Of a stretch of 64,000 nucleotides of DNA, positions 25,770 to 34,199 are shown piece after piece. Numbering within the stretch: the stretch's first letter is position 1; each line of letters opens with the position of its first letter. The notes under the pieces are model-generated. The model ran no database searches. It worked only from the letters and a program-made list of their open reading frames with translations, and was not told where the DNA came from. The translations under genes and the position numbers were made by a program. This DNA comes from Aquipseudomonas alcaligenes NBRC 14159 (GTDB lineage: Bacteria; Pseudomonadota; Gammaproteobacteria; Pseudomonadales; Pseudomonadaceae): assembly GCF_000467105.1 (NCBI RefSeq), contig NZ_BATI01000027.1, forward strand, positions 1 to 64,000, in the 5' to 3' direction.

Positions 25770-28295
25770 TTACCTGCCCGGCATCAGCATCAGGCGCTTG
25801 TTGCCATAGACCCGGTCGATGTTGCCGCTCTGGAACGGGAAGCTCATGTAGCCGCCCTTGAGCCAGGCCTCGATGCCATCGGCGTAGTGCCGGCTGGCCG
25901 GGTTGCCGGACTGGCCGGAGCTGTTGAGGCCGATCATCGGTTCGGGCAGGCCGAAGTCGACGACGATGCGCATGGCCGGGATCAGCCACACGTCGAAGTC
26001 GTTGCCCCATGCGTAGGCAGCCACGTTGAGGGTGCCGTGGTCGCCGCCGGCCGGGTAGGGGCCGCGATCCAGGTAGCTGGAGATCGACTCGATACTGCTG
26101 CGCTGGCTGGCGCTGAGGTAGGGCGCCATCTTGCTGGCATTGCTGGTCCAGCGGTACTGGTGCAGCTTGCCCCATTGCCAGGCGCTGCGATTGGCGCCCA
26201 GTCCGCCTTCCAGGAAGGTCACGGCGTTGGCCAGGCTGCGCGCCAGGATGGCCGCCTTGTCTTCCTTCTGCGCGGTCTTCACATCGTCCCAGAACGGGCT
26301 GTCGTCGCGGCCGAGCAGGTGGTCGGCCTGGGCCGAGTAGCTGTTGTTTGCGGTGTCCACCAGCGCCTGCCAGGCCGGGCTGGTCTGCGGGCCCAGTTCG
26401 TCGAGGAAGGTGGCCTTGGCACTCTCCTGCAGGAAGGCGCTGTACAGCGCGGCATCGGCCGAGGTGGCGGCCATGCGCCCGTCGAAGGCCATCAGGCGCT
26501 TGTACGCCTCCTCGGCCTTGGTCCGCTCCGGGGCGGGCAAGGCAGCGATGGCCTGCTTCAGCGGCGCGGCCATGCTGGGGGCGTCCAGCATGGCCTGCAG
26601 CTTGCCGGCGAAGGGCGTGGTCTGGTCGTACTGCATGGCGATCATGCTTTTCTGGTCGTGCTTGCCGCTCCCGGCCAGCTGCGCGATGCGCTCGGCGCGT
26701 TCCGGGTAGAACCAGGAGTTGGACAGCTGCATGCCGTAGCCGCGCGGCACGGTGCGGTGGTTGGCGGTGCCCAGCCAGCCCTGCAGGGGGTCCTGGTCGT
26801 AGGGGTGCAGCATGGGGTCGGCATAGCCGTCCCAGTCGTAGGCGCCGTTCCAGCCGGGCGAGGGCACCAGGCCGGTGCCCTGCTTGCGGTTGGGGTAACG
26901 GCCGGTGACCTGCCAGCCGATGTGCTGAGCATCGGCTAACACGATGTTCAGCGCCATGGCCCGCACTTCGCGGGTGGCTTCGAAGGCCTGCTCCACAGAT
27001 TGTGCGCGCGACAGATCGAAGAAGGCGTCGATCGAGCGATCCGCCTCGGCCTGGATGTTGCGCAGGGCCAGACCGTAGCCGCTGCGCAGCGGCAGCGGTT
27101 GCAACGGCGACTTGCGCTCGCCGAGGGCGGAGTTGAGCAGCGGGCCGTGGCGGGTTTCCCAGATGGTTTCGCGGATCGGCCGCTGGCCCTTGATGAAGAA
27201 GGTTTCCTGGCGCTCGCGGGCTGGCTGCCATTTGCCGTCGGCCATGTAGTAGAGGCGGCCGCCCTCGCGTTTGACCTTCTCCAGGAACAGGTCCTGGTTG
27301 TCGCCCATAACCATGGTCATGCCCCAGGCCAGCTTGCCGTTGAAGCCGGCGACCACTGCCGGCACGCCGGCGATGGAGACGCCGGCGGCCTGGAATTTCG
27401 GCGAGCGGATGTGCACGAAGTTCCACACCGAGGGCATGGACAGCGGCAGGTGGGTGTCGTTGGCCAGCAGGCTCCTGCCGCTGCGGCTGTTCTGCGGGGC
27501 GATGGCCCAGTTGTTGGAGGCGGCGACGCCGAGCATGTTCAGCGCAGCTACCTGGCCAGCGGCGTCGTTCACCGCGGCCAGCCCCGGAATCTGCCCGCCC
27601 AGGCTCAGGCCGCGCAGCTTCTCGGCTTCCTCGAAGGGCAGCGGCTCATCTGGGTAGCTCGGCAGCAGCCAGGCCAGCTTGTCCGCACCGACCTTGTCGG
27701 CCAGCTTGAGGGCGGCGATTTCTTCCTGCAGGTTGACCGACAGGCCGAAGTTGAGCAGGCAGAACAGCAGCACCGAGTCTTCTGGTTTCCAGTAGGCGGG
27801 GCGGTAGCCGCTCTCGGCCAGGTCCATCGGCAGCCTGTCCTGGTAGCGGAACAGGTAGGCATTGACGCCGCGGGCGTAGACCTCGAAGAACTTCTTGATG
27901 CGCGGTGAGGCGTTCTTGTATAGCACCTCGGCTTCGGCCTTGAGGTTGACCGTACGCATGAAGCGGTCGATTTCCAGCATGCCGGGGCCGTTCATCTCGG
28001 CCAGACGGCCTTCGGCCAGCAGGCGCATGCCAACCATCTGGCTGAGGCGGTCGGCGGCGTGTACGTAGCCCAGGGTGAACAGGGCGTCGTGGAAGGTGGT
28101 AGTTTCGATCAGCGGCATGCCCAGCGGGTTGCGCCTGACCACCACGCTCTGCGCCAGGCCCTGGACGCGAACGATGCCCTGGTCCGGGTGAACGCTGTTG
28201 GCGTAGCGACTGTTGAGGAAGGACTGGCAGCCGCCCAGCAGCAGGGTACTGCCCAGGGTGGCGAGAATGGTCAGACGGAGAAAGCGCGAACCCAT
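25770..28295 (-). CDS. quiP: Penicillin-acylase-family N-acyl homoserine lactone acylase, QuiP-like
   Basis: This Ntn-hydrolase precursor (841 aa) resembles QuiP, which hydrolyses the amide of long-chain acyl-homoserine lactones. The nucleophile Ser260 lies in AASNNWAI, where autocleavage frees it. The N terminus carries a signal ending LLLGGCQS, a lipobox that would anchor the protein as a lipoprotein. [14 protein letters not shown] near residue 56 and [12 protein letters not shown] near 77 are conserved. In PAO1 the neighbourhood is similar. Substrate range (lactones or other amides) is untested. Confidence 0.88.
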   Translation of the reverse strand: MGSRFLRLTILATLGSTLLLGGCQSFLNSRYANSVHPDQGIVRVQGLAQSVVVRRNPLGMPLIETTTFHDALFTLGYVHAADRLSQMVGMRLLAEGRLAEMNGPGMLEIDRFMRTVNLKAEAEVLYKNASPRIKKFFEVYARGVNAYLFRYQDRLPMDLAESGYRPAYWKPEDSVLLFCLLNFGLSVNLQEEIAALKLADKVGADKLAWLLPSYPDEPLPFEEAEKLRGLSLGGQIPGLAAVNDAAGQVAALNMLGVAASNNWAIAPQNSRSGRSLLANDTHLPLSMPSVWNFVHIRSPKFQAAGVSIAGVPAVVAGFNGKLAWGMTMVMGDNQDLFLEKVKREGGRLYYMADGKWQPARERQETFFIKGQRPIRETIWETRHGPLLNSALGERKSPLQPLPLRSGYGLALRNIQAEADRSIDAFFDLSRAQSVEQAFEATREVRAMALNIVLADAQHIGWQVTGRYPNRKQGTGLVPSPGWNGAYDWDGYADPMLHPYDQDPLQGWLGTANHRTVPRGYGMQLSNSWFYPERAERIAQLAGSGKHDQKSMIAMQYDQTTPFAGKLQAMLDAPSMAAPLKQAIAALPAPERTKAEEAYKRLMAFDGRMAATSADAALYSAFLQESAKATFLDELGPQTSPAWQALVDTANNSYSAQADHLLGRDDSPFWDDVKTAQKEDKAAILARSLANAVTFLEGGLGANRSAWQWGKLHQYRWTSNASKMAPYLSASQRSSIESISSYLDRGPYPAGGDHGTLNVAAYAWGNDFDVWLIPAMRIVVDFGLPEPMIGLNSSGQSGNPASRHYADGIEAWLKGGYMSFPFQSGNIDRVYGNKRLMLMPGR

Positions 28296-28406
28296 GACTG
28301 GCTCCTGGCGCAGGGAGACGGATGATGGGTGCGGATTGTAGAGGGCGAATGCGCCGGGGAGTAGGGGGCCCGGCAGGGGCCTGGCCCTGCCGGTGAGGCG
28401 TTCAGG

Positions 28407-28604
28407 TCAGGCGCCGTGGCACTTCTTGAACTTCTTCTGGCTACCACAGGGGCAGGGATCGTTGCGCCCGACTTCCTTCAGCGGGTTGCGCACCGGTTCC
28501 TGGTGGTGATGGTTGCAGTGCGGGCCGTGCACGTGACCGTCATCGTGGTGATGATCGTGGTCGTGGTTGCAGTCGGGGCCGTGGACGTGGGGTTGCTGAG
28601 TCAT
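28407..28604 (-). CDS. Small His-rich protein with C-terminal SEC-C motif
   Basis: The 65-aa protein is split into a histidine-rich N half with two near repeats ([11 protein letters not shown] and [11 protein letters not shown]) and a SEC-C zinc motif ([18 protein letters not shown]). SEC-C domains bind zinc and dock to ribosomes or SecB. The N half looks like a metal store. It starts five bases after the WHy-domain lipoprotein gene on the same strand, with GGAGTGAGC as RBS, so they form an operon. Confidence 0.85.
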   Translation of the reverse strand: MTQQPHVHGPDCNHDHDHHHDDGHVHGPHCNHHHQEPVRNPLKEVGRNDPCPCGSQKKFKKCHGA

Positions 28605-28609
28605 GACGC

Positions 28610-29104
28610 TCACTCCGGGATGTAATCGCCGGGGATTATCTCGCCATTGCGCTGCAGATGCACGCTGCGGCCGAACAGCAGGCCGGTCTTCACTTCGCCG
28701 CGCAAGCGGTAGCGGATCGGTGCTTCGGGCTCTTCCAGGGCTTCGACCACGCCCTTCAGATGACGCCAGAGGTTGGTGCGCACCGGCACTTCTAATTCCG
28801 CGTGGCCGTGGGCAGGGACGGTGACCCACTGACTGGATTCGCCCTCGGCCAGCGGTGTGTCGTTCAGCTGGATGGCATAGGCCAGGCGGCGGATCGGAAG
28901 TTCGGAGGCGTTGGGATTGTCGACGCGAAAGCGCAGCGAGAACCGCTGCTCGAGCAGTTTGGCCTTGATCACATCGACCTTGACGAGGCGGACCTCCGGA
29001 TTCTGGAAGTCGTTGCCGAACCAGCTGGCGCACCCGGAGAGACCGAGGTGCAGCGCCAGGATGGTCGCCAGGCCGATGGCGCGTGCGAGTGCCTTCAGAA
29101 ACAT
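28610..29104 (-). CDS. LEA14/WHy-domain lipoprotein
   Basis: A 164-aa lipoprotein with signal peptide ending LGLSGC. The rest is a single WHy (LEA14-like) fibronectin-like domain, seen as [33 protein letters not shown] (motif: PEV-L, F-V-NPN) and a SxWVTVP turn. Bacterial proteins of this type sit in the periplasm; the role is unknown, stress tolerance being the usual guess. The ATG at 29104 is chosen because it begins the signal peptide. Confidence 0.82.
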   Translation of the reverse strand: MFLKALARAIGLATILALHLGLSGCASWFGNDFQNPEVRLVKVDVIKAKLLEQRFSLRFRVDNPNASELPIRRLAYAIQLNDTPLAEGESSQWVTVPAHGHAELEVPVRTNLWRHLKGVVEALEEPEAPIRYRLRGEVKTGLLFGRSVHLQRNGEIIPGDYIPE

Positions 29105-29216
29105 TGCATGACCCCAATCGACGGCCCAGTGTAACAAGCAGCTGCTTGGTGGCCACCAGCTGTTTACGGAAAAAATCTGCGCCATACTGGGGGCCGAATT
29201 GGACAGGAGTGTGACC

Positions 29217-29765
29217 ATGAGCCTCTACGAGATCGCCTTCGCCGGGCAGGTGGTGCCGGGCGCGCCGCTGGAGCAGGTGAAGGCGAACCTGGCGCGGCTG
29301 TTCCAGGCTGATGAGCAGCGTATCGCGCTGCTGTTTTCCGGGCGTCGCGTCGTGATCAAGAGCGGCCTGGATGCCGCCGGTGCCGAGAAATACCGTGCGA
29401 CCATGGAGCGGGCCGGCGCCTTGGCCATCGTCCAGGCGCTGCAGGTGGAGGAGGTAGAGATGGCGCCGCCGCCTGCTCCTGCCCCCGCTCCAGCGGCGCC
29501 GGCCGCCGCGCCAGCGCGCAGCGGCGGTTCGGCGCGGGTGATCCCGCGTGACGAGTACATGGCCGCGTTCAGCGATGTGGAAGCGCCGGACTTCGGCATC
29601 GCGCCCGTGGGCGCCGATCTGCAGGATGCCAAGGCCGAAGCGCAGGCGCCGGCAGTCGATCTGTCGCAGTTCAGCCTGGCGCCGGTGGGCAGCGATATGG
29701 GTCAGGCCAAGGCGGCTCCGCCCGCGCCGCCACCGGACACCTCGCACCTCAAGCTGCAGGAATAA
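29217..29765 (+). CDS. Conserved hypothetical protein with Pro/Ala linker and C-terminal repeats
   Basis: The 182-aa protein has three parts: an N-terminal alpha/beta domain ([20 protein letters not shown]...VVIKSGLD, residues 6-60), an alanine/proline linker (near 82-100) and two copies of a short repeat [10 protein letters not shown] / [10 protein letters not shown] with an end DTSHLKL. The layout suggests a docking module at the tail. I know the pattern from other Pseudomonas and Xanthomonas genomes but no function. RBS CAGGAG precedes the ATG; terminator follows. Confidence 0.75.
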   Translation: MSLYEIAFAGQVVPGAPLEQVKANLARLFQADEQRIALLFSGRRVVIKSGLDAAGAEKYRATMERAGALAIVQALQVEEVEMAPPPAPAPAPAAPAAAPARSGGSARVIPRDEYMAAFSDVEAPDFGIAPVGADLQDAKAEAQAPAVDLSQFSLAPVGSDMGQAKAAPPAPPPDTSHLKLQE

Positions 29766-29767
29766 AG

Positions 29768-29800
29768 AACGAGGCCCGCATCTGCGGGCCTCGTCTTGTC
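29768..29800 (+). terminator. Intrinsic terminator
   Basis: CGAGGCCCGCA, loop TC, TGCGGGCCTCG and then TCTTGT. It ends the rightward gene and, read the other way, the leftward gene ending at 29806. Confidence 0.8.
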
Positions 29801-29805
29801 TGGCG

Positions 29806-30510
29806 TCAGCTCTTGCTGCTGGTGCACTTGGCCTGAGCCTGGGGTGGCGTCAGGTTGCGGATCGAGGTGTAGAACAGTTCGCAGGTCTGCACCTTGTCCG
29901 TCACCTGCCATTTCTGCGTGCAGGCGTCCAGCGCCTGTTGCGGGTCGGTGCCAGGGTTCTGGCCCATGCCGGCCTGCCAGCAGGCGGCGCTGATGTCCTG
30001 ACCCATGACCTTGAGGCCGGCGGCGTCGGCCTTCGCCTGGTCGCCGCCATAGTTCTGCGGGTCGGCCGCGTACCAGATGTAGCTTGGGTGGTTGGCGCCC
30101 AGCACCGCCACGTTCTGACCCGGCGCCGGGCTGATCGTGTCCAGGCCCAGCACGCCGATATTGGCGTCATAGGTCTTGTTGACCCAGGTGCGCACCGGGC
30201 CGCCGAAGGCGACCATCGGCAGCGCCGTGCCAGCGCCTGCGGTGAGCTGGGCAACCATGGTCTTCTGGTAGTCGGTGAAGTAGTCGTAGACGCCTTCCAG
30301 GTCGCCGCCGGCGCTGGCCGGCGCGGCGATCGGGGCGATGTCGATGATGGTCTGGTAGGCCGGAGTCTGCGCCGCCGCCACGCCGTTCTCGCTGAGCAGC
30401 GCGGCCCAGCGGTCAGTGGTCTTGGACTCCAGGTAGTCCTGGGCCTGGGTCAGCGAGTAGTCCGGCGGGAAGTGCAGCAGTTCGACGCTCTTGCGGTTGT
30501 CCAGGGCCAT
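29806..30510 (-). pseudogene. C-terminal part of a secreted protein gene interrupted by an amber codon
   Basis: This frame is in phase with the upstream gene, separated only by a TAG at 30541-30543 and eleven sense codons. Read through, the join is GDGKW-stop-YSWYFFLPLGMALDN, which looks like one continuous protein. The segment has no signal peptide, no RBS before its ATG (30510) or the TTG two codons earlier, and six Cys typical of exported proteins. Its residues 1-235 are of unknown function; no domain recognised. Most likely a CAG to TAG nonsense mutation. Confidence 0.7.
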
Positions 30511-30540
30511 GCCCAAGGGTAGGAAGAAGTACCAGCTGTA

Positions 30541-30915
30541 CTACCACTTGCCGTCGCCATTGAGCTTGCTGGCGCCGTCGAAGGCCAGATCGCCGGCGTT
30601 CAGCAGGCTGGTCAGCGGCGCGCCGTAGTCATTCGGCACGCCACTGAAGCTGGCGCTGAGGCTGTCGCCGTCGCGGCTGACCTTGACCGTCGCGTCGGGG
30701 TAACCGTCGCGCTGCAGGCTCTGGCCGAGGTAATGCTCGGCGGTCTGTTCCAGGGTCCAGTCGCGATAACAGATCACGCTGCAGTTGTTGGGGTAGGCGA
30801 ACAGGCGGGCGACCCGCTCGCTGCTGCCCAGTTCGACTCGGACTTCAGCGGCCTGGACGGTGCTGACCCATAGCAGGGCGGCCAGGGCGGCCGCCGTTCC
30901 ACTGTACTTGTGCAT
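30541..30915 (-). pseudogene. N-terminal part of the amber-interrupted secreted protein gene
   Basis: The 124-aa fragment begins with a clean signal peptide (LAALLWVSTVQA-AEV) and RBS AAGGAG. Mature residues include NNCSVICYRDW, with two close Cys, and end GDGKW before TAG. If the stop is suppressed or a sequencing error, the whole protein would be about 369 aa with the segment down to 29806. I do not recognise the family. A short GC-rich inverted repeat (CCGGCCCCCGCCGGG) lies just upstream. Confidence 0.7.
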
Positions 30916-30978
30916 CTGCTTCTCCTTGTTGAATCCGGCCCCCGCCGGGTTCTGGTCAACAAATGAAGCAGAGATTTC

Positions 30979-31440
30979 CTAGCTCAGGTAGCCGGCGCAG
31001 CACTTCTTGAACTTCTGCCCGCTGCCGCAGGGGCAGGGATCGTTGCGCCCGGCCTTGAGCGGCACGGTCGGGTCGATGAAGTACCAGCGCCCGGCCTGCT
31101 GGACGAAGGCCGAGCGTTCGCGATGGCGGTGCTCGCCGTCGCCGTCGTGCCAGCGCGCGGTGAATGTGACGAAGGCGTGTGTGTTGAGCAGCTCGCTGCC
31201 TTCCACCTCCAGGCCCAGCCAGGTACTGCCGAGGCTCCAGGCGCGCATGCTGTCGCGGTCCAGCGCTGTCTGCTGGGCGGGCAGGGTGGTTGCCACCAGG
31301 TAGTCGATCAGGCCCAGCGTGTAAGCGCTGTAGCGCGAGCGCATCAGCCGCTCGGCACTGGGGGCCGGCTGGCCCTGATGCCATTTGCCGCAGCAGTCGT
31401 CCAGAGCGATGCCGCTGCCACAGGGACAGGTGTGGCTCAT
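30979..31440 (-). CDS. YchJ-family protein with two SEC-C motifs
   Basis: The 153-aa protein has an N-terminal [13 protein letters not shown] motif, a central NTF2-like barrel ([17 protein letters not shown]...RWYFIDP), and a C-terminal SEC-C motif ([18 protein letters not shown]). This is the YchJ/UPF0225 layout; the zinc motifs can bind ribosome or nucleic acid, but the cellular role is unknown. It starts at ATG 31440, four bases past the stop of the upstream DUF gene, so they form a unit. Confidence 0.9.
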   Translation of the reverse strand: MSHTCPCGSGIALDDCCGKWHQGQPAPSAERLMRSRYSAYTLGLIDYLVATTLPAQQTALDRDSMRAWSLGSTWLGLEVEGSELLNTHAFVTFTARWHDGDGEHRHRERSAFVQQAGRWYFIDPTVPLKAGRNDPCPCGSGQKFKKCCAGYLS

Positions 31441-31444
31441 CGCG

Positions 31445-31942
31445 TCACCACCAGTACTTGCCGAAGTTTTCCGGGTTGGCCCAGAACTTGGCGTTGAGCC
31501 AGTCGGGCACCTGCTTGTATTCGCGCAGATCATAGGTGAACAGGCTCAGGGTCTGTTCGTCGCGCTGAAAGCGCTCGCTGGCCTGCAGGGCCAGGGCGTA
31601 CAGGTCGGTTTCCTGCCAGTCGCAGGCATCCAGGTCGACCAGCACGGCCAGGCGGCTGGCGTTGAGGTTGCGAATGCCTCCCAGCAGTTCCAGGGCCGTG
31701 CGCTTGGGCAGGTGCTCCAGGCAGTCCACCACCACGGCCAGGTCGTAACGCCGGGCTGCCAGCTCCGCCGGCAAAGGGCCGGCGGGGGCATGCGCCAGCT
31801 GGGTGGTCGGGTGGGCTTCCTGGTAGGCGCTCAGTGCCGGCAACTGGCTGGCACCGACCAGCAGCAGGTGCTGCGGGGCGTAGTTCTCGAGCAGCGCGGC
31901 CAGGGCCTGCTGCGGCGTGCGAGTGGAAATGGCGAAGGTCAT
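31445..31942 (-). CDS. Conserved hypothetical protein, methyltransferase-like fold (DUF6231-like)
   Basis: A 165-aa protein whose [10 protein letters not shown] near residue 28 and [25 protein letters not shown] near 70-93 resemble a Rossmann methyltransferase with a degenerate glycine loop. ATG 31942 is chosen over an upstream in-frame start because the N terminus then begins with the compact fold. It precedes the YchJ gene by four bases. I recall a Pseudomonas-specific family here without a tested function. Confidence 0.72.
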   Translation of the reverse strand: MTFAISTRTPQQALAALLENYAPQHLLLVGASQLPALSAYQEAHPTTQLAHAPAGPLPAELAARRYDLAVVVDCLEHLPKRTALELLGGIRNLNASRLAVLVDLDACDWQETDLYALALQASERFQRDEQTLSLFTYDLREYKQVPDWLNAKFWANPENFGKYWW

Positions 31943-32106
31943 AAGCGGTAAATCCCGAAGACGAATGCCAAGACTATCGCGCTCCACTGATTTGGCCTAT
32001 GGACCTTGGTATGGAAAGTGCCTATAACTGGCGGATAGTAAGGAAGCGATCTTTACTTCTTTGCTATCGGTTTCACGCCGATTTCCCCAACAGGAGACCT
32101 AAGAAG

Positions 32107-32730
32107 ATGAGTATCACAAGGAAAGCTGTACCCCTGATTCTGGCGAGCGGCCTGCTGACCGGCTGTGCTGGGATTCAGAAAACCGATTGGCCGACTTGCG
32201 CCGCTGTCGGTGGCGTCACTGGCGCCGCGCTGGGCGCGATCGAAAGCTCCGAGTGGGCTGGCGGCGGTGCCCTGGTAGGCGCCGGCATGGCGGCTGCCTA
32301 CTGCTGGGTTCATGGTGCTGAAGAGCAGGTTGCCGTGGTCGAAGAGACCGTGGTTGAAGAAGTTGTCGCTGAGCCTGCCGAGCCGGTTCGTGTCGAGCTG
32401 GATGTCAAATTCGACTTCGACAAGACTGCCGTCAAGCCGGAAAGCCAGGCTGATATCAAGGCCCTGGCCGACTTCATGAGCCAGTACCCGGCCACCACCA
32501 CCGTGGTTGAAGGTCACACTGACTCCGTCGGTACCGACGCCTACAACCAGGGCCTGTCCGAGCGCCGTGCCAACGCTGTGCGCGACGTACTGGTCAACCA
32601 GTATGGCGTAGGCGGCGACCGCGTCAGCTCGGTAGGTTACGGTGAAACCCGCCCGGTGGCTGACAACGCCACCAGCGAAGGCCGCGCGATCAACCGTCGC
32701 GTTGAAGCCGAGGTCGAAGCTCGCCCCTAA
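32107..32730 (+). CDS. OmpA-family lipoprotein (first of tandem pair)
   Basis: This 207-aa protein has lipobox LLTGC, then a glycine-rich hydrophobic segment (GGVTGAALGAIESSEWAGGG), an acidic Val/Glu linker, and an OmpA C-terminal peptidoglycan-binding domain: VEGHTDSVGTDAYNQGLSERRA near residues 142-162 with the mDAP-binding Asp and Arg. It anchors the outer membrane to the wall. RBS AGGAG lies well placed. The next gene, starting 134 bp later, is a close paralogue. Confidence 0.9.
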   Translation: MSITRKAVPLILASGLLTGCAGIQKTDWPTCAAVGGVTGAALGAIESSEWAGGGALVGAGMAAAYCWVHGAEEQVAVVEETVVEEVVAEPAEPVRVELDVKFDFDKTAVKPESQADIKALADFMSQYPATTTVVEGHTDSVGTDAYNQGLSERRANAVRDVLVNQYGVGGDRVSSVGYGETRPVADNATSEGRAINRRVEAEVEARP

Positions 32731-32816
32731 GTAGGCTTCTCCCGGCAAGGCGGCTGCTGCTTCTTGCGCAGTCGTCCGCCGGGACTGGCTTGTACACTTT
32801 GGGGGACGGGTCTTTA

Positions 32817-32854
32817 CTCCTGTGTTACCGGTAATCGAACCGGTGACACAGGAG
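32817..32854 (+). promoter_or_regulatory. 16-bp hairpin hiding the Shine-Dalgarno of the second OmpA gene
   Basis: CTCCTGTGTTACCGGT (32817-32832), loop AATCGA, and ACCGGTGACACAGGAG (32839-32854) pair along the whole arm, with one U-G wobble. The AGGAG at 32850-32854 is the only RBS for the ATG at 32865 and is fully in the stem. It could be a thermometer, a protein- or sRNA-opened switch, or an operator DNA dyad. Confidence 0.75.
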
Positions 32855-32864
32855 ATCACCCGCC

Positions 32865-33599
32865 ATGAGAACAAGACTCTCAAGGGCTGCATTACCCCTT
32901 CTCTTGGTCAGCAGTGTTCTTTCTGGTTGCGTCACGACTTCCAGTACGGGAGATGCGCCGCTCAACCAAGGGAACTGGCCTATCTGTACGGCGATTGGTG
33001 GCCTGGCCGGAGGCGGTCTTGGCGCAATCGAAAGTTCTGCTTGGGCAGCTGGAGGCGCGGTGGCCGGTGCGGTCGTCGGGACTCTGATCTGTTATGCCCA
33101 GGATGGCGATCAGGATGGCGACGGTGTGTTCGATCGCCGTGATCGTTGCCCGGATACCCCGCCCAATACCCCGGTGCGCCACAATGGCTGCCCGCTGCCC
33201 ACCTACCCGGATCAAGCCCCCGAACCTGCTGTCGAGGCAGCCGAGCCGGTGCGTGTCGAGTTGGACGTCAAGTTCGATTACGACAAGTCGGTGGTCAAGG
33301 AAGAAAGCAAGGCCGACATCAAGGCCGTGGCTGACTTCATGAGCCAGTATCCGCAGACCACCACCACGGTGGAGGGCCATACCGACTCCAACGGCTCCGA
33401 TGCCTACAACCAGGGTCTTTCCGAACGGCGTGCCAATGCCGTGCGTGACGTGCTGGTCAATCAGTACGGCGTCGCGGGGGATCGTGTGTCGTCGGTAGGC
33501 TACGGCGAGTCGCGTCCGGTGGCGGATAACAACACCGATGAAGGTCGTGCCGTCAACCGCCGGGTCGAGGCATCGGTCGAGGCGCAGCCCGCACCGTAG
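32865..33599 (+). CDS. OmpA-family lipoprotein with calcium-binding-type repeat (second of tandem pair)
   Basis: The 244-aa paralogue has lipobox VLSGC, the same GAIESS glycine-rich segment, and an extra thrombospondin type 3 repeat (DQDGDGVFDRRDRCPDTPPN, near residues 83-102) absent from the first gene. The OmpA domain is nearly the same, with VEGHTDSNGSDAYNQGLSERRA. It tethers to peptidoglycan. It is preceded by a hairpin that covers its RBS, suggesting distinct regulation. Confidence 0.92.
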   Translation: MRTRLSRAALPLLLVSSVLSGCVTTSSTGDAPLNQGNWPICTAIGGLAGGGLGAIESSAWAAGGAVAGAVVGTLICYAQDGDQDGDGVFDRRDRCPDTPPNTPVRHNGCPLPTYPDQAPEPAVEAAEPVRVELDVKFDYDKSVVKEESKADIKAVADFMSQYPQTTTTVEGHTDSNGSDAYNQGLSERRANAVRDVLVNQYGVAGDRVSSVGYGESRPVADNNTDEGRAVNRRVEASVEAQPAP

Positions 33600-33654
33600 C
33601 GTGGCGATCTACTCCCGTGTCACCCGCAGGTGGCATGGGAGGCGATTGCGCGCA

Positions 33655-34119
33655 TCAGAAGGTTGGGCGTGCGGCCGCGATGGCCACCAGTGCCAGACCG
33701 ACCAGCAGGTTGCTGCCGACCAGGCGGCGGATGCGTCCCAGTGCCTCGCCACCGGCCGGCCAGTCCTGCGCCTCGACGGCACGGCGCAGCTGCGGCAACT
33801 GCAGCAGGCGTACGCGCAGGAACAGCGCGAGCATCACCAGATACAGGCCCATCATCACCTGTACGTAGCGCGGTGCGACTTCGAAGCCGGCGAAGCGCAT
33901 GTGCAGCATGCCCATGCCGGATACCGGCAGCGTCAGCACGGCGATCCATATCCACAGGAAGAAGCGCTGGAACACCTCCAGCCACAGGCTCAGGCGCTCC
34001 GGTGCCTGCAGTTTGGCCACGGCGGCCGGGCGCAGGATCATCCAGGCGAAGAACATGCCGCCGACCCAGACCAGGGCGGCCAGCACATGCACGGCATACA
34101 GGGCGGAAAAGACAGTCAT
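33655..34119 (-). CDS. CopD-family inner membrane protein
   Basis: This 154-aa protein has four hydrophobic segments. ALYAVHVLAALVWVGGMFFAWM (first helix) contains His and Trp, and MGMLHMRFAG near residue 68 is a Met/His cluster, both like the CopD/YcnJ copper-transport domain or cytochrome b-type quinol proteins. It is a solo gene with no copper partners nearby, so transport of copper is only suggested. It is divergent from dinG, and the two starts are 80 bases apart. Confidence 0.75.
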   Translation of the reverse strand: MTVFSALYAVHVLAALVWVGGMFFAWMILRPAAVAKLQAPERLSLWLEVFQRFFLWIWIAVLTLPVSGMGMLHMRFAGFEVAPRYVQVMMGLYLVMLALFLRVRLLQLPQLRRAVEAQDWPAGGEALGRIRRLVGSNLLVGLALVAIAAARPTF

Positions 34120-34170
34120 CGGCAGACTCCGGTTAACGATGGCGCGCGAGCATAACCTATCGGTAAACTA

Positions 34171-34186
34171 CTGAAAATTTATCCAG
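34171..34186. promoter_or_regulatory. LexA-like SOS box upstream of dinG
   Basis: CTGAAAATTTATCCAG fits the CTG-N10-CAG pattern with an AT-rich centre. It ends 13 bases before the dinG ATG, a position from which LexA would block transcription. dinG is a known SOS gene in E. coli. Confidence 0.6.
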
Positions 34187-34199
34187 CCTTTGCGCGCCC

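Noticed and set aside
25516..25809. Small rightward ORF in the AT-rich interval
   Set aside because: No RBS, overlaps the quiP 3' end, no conserved motif; the region is better explained as promoter sequence.
28407..29747. A long leftward frame of about 446 codons
   Set aside because: It runs across three real genes in another frame, has Arg-rich low-complexity translation and no RBS. The true genes in the region have family matches.
29806..30915. Selenocysteine or pyrrolysine decoding at the TAG
   Set aside because: TAG is not the Sec codon, and no pyrrolysine machinery is expected in Pseudomonas. A point mutation or sequencing error is simpler.
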